A stretch of DNA of 64,000 nt, from contig CAZAKZ010000010.1 in the NCBI GenBank assembly GCA_964485695.1, forward strand, positions 1-64,000, written 5' to 3'. The notes under the pieces were generated by a model, which saw only the letters and a program-made list of their open reading frames with translations, had not been told where the DNA came from and ran no database searches. Numbering within the stretch: position 1 is the first letter of the stretch; each line of letters begins with the position of its first letter. Below, in pieces: positions 28,148-36,387 of this stretch. Source of the DNA: CAZAKZ01 sp964485695 (GTDB taxonomy: Bacteria; Planctomycetota; JAFGQW01). A program made the position numbers and the translations under genes.

Positions 28148-28998
28148 CGGGCAAATTCCCTGTCCAGGAGAGTCACGGCTTTTTTCAACACCGCACCGAG
28201 CGCTTCAGCCGACTTCTTTCCGGCCGCGAGCACTTCGGAGTGGCTTGGCGGAGTCGAGCTGGTGCCGGCTGCCCTGTTGGTGATGCAGGCGATACTACCC
28301 ACCCGGACTCCACGCTGGTGCGCGGCAAGCGCTTCGGGAACGAGGGACATGCCCGCCACGTCTCCGCCTGAAATCCTGGCCATCTCGATCTCGGCCGGCG
28401 TCTCGTAGGTGGGGCCGGGGAAGGCCGCGTACACGGCTTCCTTCAGCGGCACGCCGGCCGCCTTGCCGGCGGCATGAAGAACTTGGCGCACACCGGGGTG
28501 GTAGAGCTCGTCCAGGGGTAGGAACACCTCCCCGTGATCGCGGGCCGAAGCGGTGGACAGGGGATTGAAACCCATGAAGTTCAGGTGATCCGTGACGACG
28601 GCAAGATCCCCCGGCTCGAGGTCGCTGCGGATTCCCCCGACGGCGTTGGTGGAAACGAGTACCTTTGCGCCTAGACCGGCGGCGAGGCGTGCCGGAAGGA
28701 GCACGGTTTCCAGAGGGTGCCCCTCGTAGCCGTGCACCCGGCCTGCCAGCACCCACACGCGCACACCGTCGATGTCGAGGAGGAGAAGTCGCCCTTCGTG
28801 GCCTTTCACGGACGGAGGGGGCAGGCCCGGAATGTCCCGGTAGCGGATGCTGCCCACTTCCCTCGCGCCTTCGAGGCTGTCGCCGAGACCGGATCCGAGG
28901 ATCAGGGCCAGGAAAGCGCTTTCCGGGAGGGTCCGGCGGACCGCCTGGACGGCGTCTTGCAGGGATGCGGGAAGCGGTGGTATCTCATCCATGGTCAT
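28144..28998 (-). CDS. punA: Purine nucleoside phosphorylase (trimeric type)
   Basis: A 284-residue enzyme that phosphorolyses guanosine/inosine-type nucleosides. The class II (trimeric) PNP motifs are present: ILGSGLGDSLEG, VKGHEGRLLLLDIDG with AGRVHGYEGH, STNAVGGI, DHLNFMGFNPL, and FPGPTYETPAEIEMAR followed by GMSLVPEALAAHQRGV. The frame is open to 29058, but the residues before MTMDEIPP are not conserved, so I start at 28998 (28992 is equally possible). First gene of the punA-udp operon, overlapping udp by 4 bp. Confidence 0.92.
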   Translation of the reverse strand: MTMDEIPPLPASLQDAVQAVRRTLPESAFLALILGSGLGDSLEGAREVGSIRYRDIPGLPPPSVKGHEGRLLLLDIDGVRVWVLAGRVHGYEGHPLETVLLPARLAAGLGAKVLVSTNAVGGIRSDLEPGDLAVVTDHLNFMGFNPLSTASARDHGEVFLPLDELYHPGVRQVLHAAGKAAGVPLKEAVYAAFPGPTYETPAEIEMARISGGDVAGMSLVPEALAAHQRGVRVGSIACITNRAAGTSSTPPSHSEVLAAGKKSAEALGAVLKKAVTLLDREFAR

Positions 28999-29071
28999 GA
29001 ACGTAGCATATCCCCGCAGCGGGAGCAAACGACCTGTCTCCCAGGTCCCCGGATTCAAATTTCAGCGCGCA

Positions 29072-31720
29072 TCACGGCTGGATCACGACCCGGACGCCGT
29101 CCGAAAAGTCAGGAATGGAGCTTGGAATACCCGGGGACGGGTCCACGATCACCAGGGCCAGGTAGAAGGGAATGCCGGCGAGGGCTGGGATGCCGGGGAT
29201 GAAGATCATGCCGCTCGCGGTGCCGCTGGTGTTCAGGATGCCGCTGAAACCCAGGAATGTGGCCGGGCTGAACCGGGAGAAGAAGAACAGATTATCGGCG
29301 TTCATCGGAAGGATGCGGGTGTCATCTCCCAGGAGAGGAATACCCAGCGATGTATCGAAGGTGGCGGCGCCCAGGTAGGCCGTGCTCTTGAAATCCGGCG
29401 CCGACCAGACCAGGGTCATGATCTGGCCCACCCGGGCCGTTCCGGGAATGGGCCGGGTGGCATTCGAGAACACGAACCGGATGCCCGCCGCGCGATGGTC
29501 GACTCCGGTCGAGGTGGTGCTGTTGTAGGCGCCGGCACCCGTGCGGTAGGCGCGCTGGACGCCGGTCGAGGTGCTCGTGTTGCGATAGCTGAGCGCGCCC
29601 CCCGATCCGCTCTGGTACCGCACCTCCACCACGAGGTTCTTGGTACCGTCGTAGGTGAAGGGGGCGGAGAACGGGAGGCCGTGCCACTGGCCCTTGACCA
29701 GCCTGACCTCCGCGGTTGCAGAGCTGAAGACGGTCGTGGCGCCGGAGATATTGGCGTCGAAGCCGCTTCCGAAGGTGGCTGAGGTTGCGGCCACGCGGAC
29801 CTGGAGGTTGGCGGCCCGGAGCAATCCGGTCTCACTCCCCGGCCAGGTGAGGCCGACGATTTTGCCGTGGGCGGCTACAATGTCTCGCGGAATGAACCAC
29901 TGATACCGGACCTCGCCCGATTTGAAGGGAATGCCGCCCGGGTCTGCGGTCACGGGGTTCGAGCCAGGCACGGTGACGGCGCGCGGGCGGTAAGCAAAGT
30001 AGAAGCGGTGCTTCATGCCTGACGGTTCATTGTTGGTCGTGGCCGTGGCGGCGTTGAAGGAACCGCTACCCCGGGCGTAGTTCCGGATCGGCTTCGCGGC
30101 CGCGCCGCCGTTCCAGGCCGAGTGGAACAGGGTGCCGCCCGTGAGGCCCTGGACCCGGTATTCCACAACCAGGTTGTCCTCGCCGTTGAGGTCGAAAGGA
30201 ACCTTGAGGCCGATCTTCACCCAGCCGTCGTTCACGACGTTCCAGGTGAGAGGGCCGTCGAACACCACCCGGGCGTCTTGGGACAGGTTGGTGGCGAAGT
30301 TGCTGCTCAGGGTGGCGGCGGCGCGGTGGGCCATGCGCACCTGGAGCCGGGCGATGCGGATGGTGGTCAGGGACGTGGAGGCCAGGGCGATGTCCTCGAT
30401 GAGGCCTCTACGGCCGATGTCCGCGGCCAGGATGAGGGTCTGGGTCCGGGCCTCGGCAAGGCCGAAGGGAATGTCCGTCCCGTTTCCGACCGGCGTGCTG
30501 CGGTCATCACCGTCGGGCACCATGCGTAGGGTCTGGTTCCAGTCCATGTAGTGCTGCTGCACCTGGGGCCAGATCAGGTCCATGCGGGCGGCCCCGTTGG
30601 AACCGACGGGCTGGGAGGTGCGGCACCCCCCGTAGCCGTGGACGCCGATGCGCCGGTTATCCCGGTTCAGCACCGTGGAGCCGGAGCTGCCGCCCGTGGT
30701 GTCCGCCGTGTGGCCGAAGAAATTCTGGGCGGGGGAGCATTGGATGACCTTGGCCGGGACCGTGACCTGCGGGGTGGGATTGCCCTGAAAGCTCACCTCC
30801 TTGGGCCGGCCGGCGGGATGGCCCGGAATCCAGCAGGGCTCGTTGCGGGTCAGGGGGCCGGACTCGTTCAGGAGGTAGTCGTGTGAGCCCGGAACGTCCG
30901 TGCCGTTGGGGTCCACGCCGCTGGGATTCAGGCGGATCATGGAGGAGTCGTTGCAGCGGGATGTCCACACCATCTGGTGGGGCCCGCGGATGCGGATCCC
31001 GGGAATGACGGGACCGCCGGAACAGCTGGAGTGCTCGTAGTCGAACCACACCTCGAGGGAGTTGGCGGCGGACTGGGATCTGACGCAGTGGTTGCAGGTG
31101 AAGAAGAGTCCGTCGCGGCTCGCCAGGCCGCCGGTGCAGAACGTGGCCGTGGCATTGACCCGGGCCATACCGCAGGCGGCCCGGCCGTGCTGATACACGC
31201 TGGCCGGCTTGGTGGGAGAGTTCTTGTAGCAGGCGATCCTCTCGCGGTCGTTGGTGAGGCACGTGCTCTCGGGCAAGGGCAGGCCGGAGAGGTCCCAGAA
31301 CCAGGCATACCGGTCGATGTCGAAGCCGTAGCGATTCCCGCCCTCGGGCCCGGCCCAGAGCTCGATCACCACCAGGTCTCCCGGCACGGAGAGGGCCCAG
31401 ATTTCGCCGAGGGGATTGGCCTCCTTTGCGGTGATGCGGTCCACCTCCTTGCCCTTCACGTCGCGGACCACCACGTAGTCGCCCGGGGCGAGGTCGAAGT
31501 TGTTCAGGTGTACCTTGATGAGGGATCCACCGGGATGGTAGATGGGCGCGGACCACACCGGCTGGTCCTCGTCGATGCGCGGCGGATACGGGTGAGGCGT
31601 GCTGTGGTTGGCGGGAAAGACGTCACCGATCTTGACCACCACGACTTCCTGGGCCGCGAGGGGGCAGACGAGGAGGGAGGCCAACAGAAGACAGATCGGT
31701 ATGGATCCGAAAAAACGCAT
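29072..31720 (-). CDS. Secreted trypsin-like serine protease with beta-sandwich repeats
   Basis: An 882-residue exported protein (signal peptide MRFFGSIPICLLLASLLVCP, cleavage near AAQ). The protease domain (about residues 150-400) is of the lysyl-endopeptidase/trypsin-like kind: His in FTCNHCV near 210, a candidate Asp in NDSSMIRL near 257, and the nucleophile in TTGGSSGSTVL near 345. It has many Cys for disulphides. Two similar beta-sandwich modules follow (about 410-590 and 610-770; IPFGLAEARTQTLI versus IPFKSGEVRYQWFI). The last 100 residues resemble the end of the next protein upstream (GFSGILNTSGTA, then GIPFYLALVIVDP). Strong AAGGAG site 7 bases from the ATG. Substrate unknown; expected outside the cytoplasm. 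Confidence 0.8.
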   Translation of the reverse strand: MRFFGSIPICLLLASLLVCPLAAQEVVVVKIGDVFPANHSTPHPYPPRIDEDQPVWSAPIYHPGGSLIKVHLNNFDLAPGDYVVVRDVKGKEVDRITAKEANPLGEIWALSVPGDLVVIELWAGPEGGNRYGFDIDRYAWFWDLSGLPLPESTCLTNDRERIACYKNSPTKPASVYQHGRAACGMARVNATATFCTGGLASRDGLFFTCNHCVRSQSAANSLEVWFDYEHSSCSGGPVIPGIRIRGPHQMVWTSRCNDSSMIRLNPSGVDPNGTDVPGSHDYLLNESGPLTRNEPCWIPGHPAGRPKEVSFQGNPTPQVTVPAKVIQCSPAQNFFGHTADTTGGSSGSTVLNRDNRRIGVHGYGGCRTSQPVGSNGAARMDLIWPQVQQHYMDWNQTLRMVPDGDDRSTPVGNGTDIPFGLAEARTQTLILAADIGRRGLIEDIALASTSLTTIRIARLQVRMAHRAAATLSSNFATNLSQDARVVFDGPLTWNVVNDGWVKIGLKVPFDLNGEDNLVVEYRVQGLTGGTLFHSAWNGGAAAKPIRNYARGSGSFNAATATTNNEPSGMKHRFYFAYRPRAVTVPGSNPVTADPGGIPFKSGEVRYQWFIPRDIVAAHGKIVGLTWPGSETGLLRAANLQVRVAATSATFGSGFDANISGATTVFSSATAEVRLVKGQWHGLPFSAPFTYDGTKNLVVEVRYQSGSGGALSYRNTSTSTGVQRAYRTGAGAYNSTTSTGVDHRAAGIRFVFSNATRPIPGTARVGQIMTLVWSAPDFKSTAYLGAATFDTSLGIPLLGDDTRILPMNADNLFFFSRFSPATFLGFSGILNTSGTASGMIFIPGIPALAGIPFYLALVIVDPSPGIPSSIPDFSDGVRVVIQP

Positions 31721-31908
31721 GGTACTCTCCTTCGCCGGCTTTCAGTACACAAGCCGTCTTACGCTCTGATAATCCCCCAGGAAGCACTGTCCAGTTTACC
31801 CGCTATCAGGGTTGCGGGTCAAGAGGGCTCAATCCCGGTTCCGGCCGTGGCCCGGCGACGGGGTGCGGATCAGAGGCGGGATCAGGATTTCCGGGCCCGT
31901 ACAGATAG

Positions 31909-31939
31909 AGGGGCAGACACCTCGAGGGTGCCTGCCCCT
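31909..31939 (-). terminator. Hairpin after the small secreted protein gene
   Basis: Bases 31909-31921 pair with 31927-31939 (AGGGGCAG ... CTGCCCCT, 13 bp with one mismatch, 5-base loop). It lies just after the stop of the minus-strand gene at 31961, in the gap before the protease gene. The following bases are only moderately T-rich. Confidence 0.5.
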
Positions 31940-31960
31940 TTATGATTTTATCCGCAGCCT

Positions 31961-32881
31961 CTACTGAATGGTGAAGAGGAACGTGTTGCTGATGCCGGAT
32001 ATTCCGGACGGCGCCGTGGCCTTCAGGGTGATGAACGCAGTGTAAATTTTAATGCCCTTCAGTACCGAACTGTTCGGGATATGGAGCTTGGCCTTGGCCT
32101 GGCCACCGGCGTCCAGGATACCTGCGTATTTCTCAAAGATCGACGGCACCGTACCGCCCGTGCTCAGGACCAGGAGGTCGTCCGGCGAGAGCTCGAGCTT
32201 CCGGGTGTCGATGGGGATGGGGCCGTTACCGAAGGAGCTACCCATCTGGTAGGGAAGCCCGGCGTCGGCGGTGGACGCCAGCGCGAAGTCGATGGCTGTG
32301 CCCGGCGCACCAGAGCCCGTACCCGTGAGGTCGGTCGAGATGGCCGGCACATAATAGATGGTTCCGTTCCAGACCCGCGGGGAGAAGACCGTGCCGGTGA
32401 AGAATCCGGCGCGCACCAGCCCGAGCTGCAGGGCGATGTCGGCATTCGCGTACTTCTGGTTGCTCCCGGTGCCGTTGGTGTAGGCCATGCTGGCGCCGGT
32501 GTAGTGGATCCCGATGCCGTAGGATTTGTTCTTCAGGACGAAGTCGGTGACGTCCACCGGTGTGGGATTGTTTCGTCCCTGGCCCTTCCCACTGCCTGTG
32601 CTGACCTTCGTCCAGGCCGAGGGGGTACCGTCCTTGCCCACATAGGTGTTCGGCGTCGTGTAGACATCGATCGTGAAGGCTGTGTTCACGGCCGAGGAGA
32701 TGTTCACGTCGAGGGACGTGATACGAATACCCGCCGGGAGGAGGATATTGGCGTCGTACATGTTCACCCAGTTCGTGGAGCCGCCGTTGTTCGAGGCGAA
32801 CGTGGTGGTAATGGAGCGGGTCTGGGCGGTGACCAGACCGGCCAGAACGAGAAACGAAATCGCGAATACTGCCTTACGCAT
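31961..32881 (-). CDS. Secreted beta-rich protein with planctomycete-type C-terminal domain
   Basis: This protein has 306 residues from the methionine MRKAVFAISFLVLAGLVTAQ, a clear signal peptide with an AAGGAG site 7 bases before it. A longer frame to 32992 has no such support. The N-terminal half is a Thr/Asn/Ser-rich beta domain (FTIDVYTTPNTYVGKDGTPS). The C-terminal 100 residues (PGTAIDFALASTADAGLPYQ ... PIPIDTRKLELSPDDLLVL ... IFEKYAGILDAGGQA ... SGISNTFLFTIQ) align with the end of the adjacent protease. I have seen similar ends on secreted proteins of Planctomycetota; a sorting or surface-attachment role is inference. No enzyme motif is seen. A hairpin terminator follows. Confidence 0.7.
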   Translation of the reverse strand: MRKAVFAISFLVLAGLVTAQTRSITTTFASNNGGSTNWVNMYDANILLPAGIRITSLDVNISSAVNTAFTIDVYTTPNTYVGKDGTPSAWTKVSTGSGKGQGRNNPTPVDVTDFVLKNKSYGIGIHYTGASMAYTNGTGSNQKYANADIALQLGLVRAGFFTGTVFSPRVWNGTIYYVPAISTDLTGTGSGAPGTAIDFALASTADAGLPYQMGSSFGNGPIPIDTRKLELSPDDLLVLSTGGTVPSIFEKYAGILDAGGQAKAKLHIPNSSVLKGIKIYTAFITLKATAPSGISGISNTFLFTIQ

Positions 32882-33124
32882 GGTACAACTCCTTGAATAG
32901 ACCTCCACGTTTGGATGAGACAAGACCCGTGGTCTCGAATTGCGATGCAATGATCCCTGAACTCCCAGAAACCGATTCTGGACGTCCTTCATGTCCCACG
33001 ATGTGCGGATTCATACTACAAACGTGATTTAATGCTACCATCGTAGCGCGAGGGCCAGCGTGGGTCAAGGAGTTCACCTATGATCAGGGGAAAGAGCAAC
33101 TTCCCCCTGTGGCTCTGATTGGCT

Positions 33125-33679
33125 TCAGAAGAGGCTCTGCTGGGAATACGCGGGTTTTGGTACCAGGTCGCCACCGCACAGGCAGGTGTAGGTGCCTCGG
33201 CGGCGGACCTCGCGTCGGGTTTGCACCGGACCGAGGTCCACGATCTTGTTGCATCGGAGACAGACCCACCGGCTGCCGGGCCGGGGCTTCCTCTCGAGCC
33301 CCTCCACATCCATGTCGTGGCACCGCTCGGGAGCATGGCCCATTCGCCGCATGATCGATTTCCACTGCTCGCCGTGATCGCACACCCGGCCACCGTACCG
33401 GGCCCGTACCACCGCGTGGGAAAGTTCATGCGCCAGGGTGGGGATCAAGGCCTCCGGCTGGCGTTTCAGGAGAAGGTTCGGATTGAGTTCGATGAAAAAC
33501 CGGGCGGGAACATGGTCGCGGCGGATGCGCCGGTAGGAACAGGCGCCGGCCCGGGTGCGCATGCGGGTGTTGAACCGGATCTCGATGCGCTCCCGCAGGC
33601 CGTTCGCCTCGACCCGGGCGAGGAGCTCCCGGACTTTTTCTTTCAGGGTCTCCATGTCCCCGGGAATTGCGTCATCCAT
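33125..33679 (-). CDS. SprT-like zinc metalloprotein
   Basis: This 184-residue protein shows the SprT fold: the metal-binding HELSHAVV (H-E-x-x-H) near residue 88 and the third ligand in CDHGEQWKSIMRRMG, followed by a C-terminal zinc ribbon (WVCLRCNKIVDLG ... YTCLCGGDLV). SprT-type proteins act as intracellular zinc proteases or cofactors, but the bacterial role is poorly known. I take the start at 33679 (MDDAIPGD). A longer frame runs into the thioesterase gene. It lies 14 bp after that gene and is probably co-transcribed. Confidence 0.85.
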   Translation of the reverse strand: MDDAIPGDMETLKEKVRELLARVEANGLRERIEIRFNTRMRTRAGACSYRRIRRDHVPARFFIELNPNLLLKRQPEALIPTLAHELSHAVVRARYGGRVCDHGEQWKSIMRRMGHAPERCHDMDVEGLERKPRPGSRWVCLRCNKIVDLGPVQTRREVRRRGTYTCLCGGDLVPKPAYSQQSLF

Positions 33680-33693
33680 CGTCGCACCATTCC

Positions 33694-34095
33694 TCAGGTC
33701 ACGGCCTCGAAGGCTTTCCGGAACACCTCGGCCAGGGGCACGGGCTTCTTGTCTTCTCCCACGGTCACCATGGAGGTGTAACCTTCGGCCAGCAGAACAG
33801 GCTCTTCCCCCTTTCGGGTACGGTATACACGACATCCGATCCTGAATCCCGCCTTGCGCACCTCGGCCACGAAGGAGTGTATCTCCAGCGGATCGTCGAA
33901 CTCGGCGGAGGCATGAAACTCCGCGTGGGTCTCGGCGATGGGCAGGCGCCAGTCATACGGGAGCCCCAGCTCCCGGAACAGCTCGATCCGGCCCACCTCG
34001 AAATAGACGAAGAAGTTGTTGTAGTAGACGATACCGGCGGCGTCGGTCTCGGCGTAGCGCACGCGGGTGCAGGTCTTGAAGATCTTCGTGGCCAT
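33694..34095 (-). CDS. Hotdog-fold acyl-CoA thioesterase (4HBT/YbgC family)
   Basis: This 133-residue protein has the 4HBT hallmark near the N-terminus, RVRYAETDAAGIVYYNNFF, whose Asp is the usual catalytic residue, and the helix FVYFEVGRIELFRELGL after it. Family members hydrolyse short acyl-CoA or hydroxybenzoyl-CoA thioesters, and YbgC works near the Tol-Pal system. No tol-pal genes are nearby, so the substrate is open. GGAG site 8 bases upstream of the start. First of a two-gene unit with the SprT-like gene. Confidence 0.9.
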   Translation of the reverse strand: MATKIFKTCTRVRYAETDAAGIVYYNNFFVYFEVGRIELFRELGLPYDWRLPIAETHAEFHASAEFDDPLEIHSFVAEVRKAGFRIGCRVYRTRKGEEPVLLAEGYTSMVTVGEDKKPVPLAEVFRKAFEAVT

Positions 34096-34244
34096 GGTCG
34101 TTTCTCCAGCGTCGCATGAACGTCAGCATTCTACAGATACAGCACCGGTGTGCACAGCACTATCGTGAAAGGAAGCTCCGTCTTGCATTCGGTTTTGCTA
34201 AACGTAGAGTAGTCACCATACCTCCTGAATGAAAAGGCGTGACG

Positions 34245-36374
34245 ATGAACTCCAGGTCAGCTCTTCTTACCGTAGTGGTTCTGGTGATGATCTTGGCCCT
34301 GCCGGCCGAGGCACAGGTCGCAAGGTCCGGTTCTCCGGTCACCTTCGGCTCCCTTCTCGACGACATGACCGATCTGGCGAGGCTGGCGCGTCTGCCCGAG
34401 CCGGCGTACAAGACGGTCCAGTTCTCCAGTTATGACCGGCGTTCGATCTCCCCCGACGCTCCGGGGTGGTTCAATAACGCCGACGGTTTCGGCCGCGAGC
34501 CCGTGCCGGGCTTCCTCGAGGTTCTCGAGAAGCCCGAGAAGAAGGGCAATGGGCTCTACCTCCTGGCGGACGTGAAGGGTCCGGGCGCCGTCGTGCGCGG
34601 CTGGTCCGCCGGCATGGGGGGCACCCTGAAGGTCCATCTCGACGGCGCCGAGACGCCCGTATTCGAGGGCTCCGGCTACGACTTCCTGGCCCGGAAGTCG
34701 AGGTATTTCCTGGCCCGGGCGGGGGTTGACCTCGGCTGCGGGGACGCGTTCTGCCAGCAGGATGCAGACTACATGCCCCTGCCGTTCGGGAAGTCGCTGC
34801 GTGTGACCTGGAATGGGCCCCTGAAGGCGCTTCACTTCTATCACCTGGAGGTGCGTCTCTACGGGAAAGAGATCGAGGTGAAGACCTTCGATCCCCGGAA
34901 GGACTTCGCCGCGTACGGGAAGAGCCTCCGCCGGGCCGTGCAGCGTCTCACGCAGCGCCTCTACCATCATCCGGGCACGGAGCATGAGAAGGAAGCAGAC
35001 CTGGCTTCCGGGAGAGCCTGGAAGTGGGAGCTCGGTTCGATCCATGAAAGTGGGAACGCACTCACGGAGTTCAGGATTCGCCTCGAGGCCGTCGACCTCC
35101 GGAAGGCTTTGCGGGGCACGCTCCTCAGGATCGCCTTCGACGGCGCGAGCCGGGCCCAGGTGGATGCGCCGGTGGGGGACTTCTTCGGATCCGGGCCCGG
35201 AGTGAATCCGATCTACAGCCTGCCCATGCGCGTGGGGCCCGCAGGCACCATGACCTGCTCCTTTGTCATGCCGTACCGCAAGGAGGCGGTGATCCGCCTC
35301 CTCAATTCCACGAAGCAACGCGTGAAGGTTCATGCGGCCGTGAAAATCGCTCCCTGGAACTGGGACGACCGATCCCTCTACTTCCGGGCCCGGTGGCGCA
35401 CCGACAACGACCTGGACCTCGAGTCCGGCACCCTGGACCTGCCCTTCCTGCTGGTGCGGGGCGCGGGGCGGCTGGTGGGTATCGCCGTCATGCTGGTGAA
35501 TCCGTCGCCGTGCGCCACGCCGTACGGCAGCTGGTGGGGCGAGGGGGACGAGAAGGTCTTCGTGGACGGCGAGGCCGCGCCCTCCTTCTTCGGCACGGGA
35601 TCCGAGGACTACTTCAACTACTCCTGGAGCCGCCCGGACCTCTTCGACCACCCCTACTGCGGCCAGCCTCTGGATTCCGGGCCGGGAAACCTGGGATACG
35701 TGTCCAACCACCGCTGGCACATCCTCGATGACATCCCCTTCCAGAACCATCTGGCGTTCTACATGGAGCTCAAGCCCCACCGCCCCTTCCCCGGTCTGTG
35801 CTACAGCCGCATCGCTTACCATTACACCCGGCCCGGCGCCGTGGACGATCACCGGCGCGTCCAGATGTCCGAGCTCCGGGTGCCCGACCTGAGGTCCATG
35901 GAGCCCAGACCCATCATGGGTGTCTACAATGCCGTCTTCAACCACTTCGAGTCGCTGCCCGGACAGGCCACGCCGGCGACGCCGGGCGTGGTGACCCTCG
36001 AGGACGTGCAGCCGGGCGCCTCCCGCGGCCGTCTGGTCACCTGGTCGGCGAAAAAGGGGGACTGCCTCGGGTATACCCTGTCCGTGAAGGAGGCGGGAAA
36101 GTACGCCTTCAATATCGTGGCGGCCCACTGGCCGGAGTCTCGCTCGCTCCGCATCCTCCTGAATGGCCGGCCCCTGGTGGTGGGGAGCCTGGGCGGCGCA
36201 ATGGAGGGGAAACAGGGGGAGGAGATCCTGGTGCTGAGAAGTGCGCACGCCCGGAGGCTCCTCAGCACCGCCTTCAGGCCGGTGGACCTGAAGGCGGGCG
36301 ACCACCACCTCGTGGTCGAGTGCGTGGAGTCGGGACGCTTCGGTTTCGACTACCTCTGGATCCGGAAACAGTAG
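34245..36374 (+). CDS. GH172 (DUF2961) family secreted protein
   Basis: A 709-residue protein with a signal peptide (SALLTVVVLVMILALPAEAQ). The DUF2961/GH172 core runs from about residue 60 to 560: DGFGREPVPGFLEVLE, DGAETPVFEG, and the strongly conserved FFGTGSEDYFNYSW, with HRWHILDDIPFQNHLAFYME. The family includes enzymes acting on difructose and arabinan-type furanosides (family knowledge); the sugar handled here is unknown. The C-terminal 130 residues look like a carbohydrate-binding beta-sandwich. The ATG at 34245 is preferred over an in-frame GTG at 34239 because AAAAGG lies 7 bases upstream. First gene of a plus-strand run with the beta-helix and VWA proteins. Confidence 0.85.
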   Translation: MNSRSALLTVVVLVMILALPAEAQVARSGSPVTFGSLLDDMTDLARLARLPEPAYKTVQFSSYDRRSISPDAPGWFNNADGFGREPVPGFLEVLEKPEKKGNGLYLLADVKGPGAVVRGWSAGMGGTLKVHLDGAETPVFEGSGYDFLARKSRYFLARAGVDLGCGDAFCQQDADYMPLPFGKSLRVTWNGPLKALHFYHLEVRLYGKEIEVKTFDPRKDFAAYGKSLRRAVQRLTQRLYHHPGTEHEKEADLASGRAWKWELGSIHESGNALTEFRIRLEAVDLRKALRGTLLRIAFDGASRAQVDAPVGDFFGSGPGVNPIYSLPMRVGPAGTMTCSFVMPYRKEAVIRLLNSTKQRVKVHAAVKIAPWNWDDRSLYFRARWRTDNDLDLESGTLDLPFLLVRGAGRLVGIAVMLVNPSPCATPYGSWWGEGDEKVFVDGEAAPSFFGTGSEDYFNYSWSRPDLFDHPYCGQPLDSGPGNLGYVSNHRWHILDDIPFQNHLAFYMELKPHRPFPGLCYSRIAYHYTRPGAVDDHRRVQMSELRVPDLRSMEPRPIMGVYNAVFNHFESLPGQATPATPGVVTLEDVQPGASRGRLVTWSAKKGDCLGYTLSVKEAGKYAFNIVAAHWPESRSLRILLNGRPLVVGSLGGAMEGKQGEEILVLRSAHARRLLSTAFRPVDLKAGDHHLVVECVESGRFGFDYLWIRKQ

Positions 36375-36387
36375 GGGGAAATCGGGT

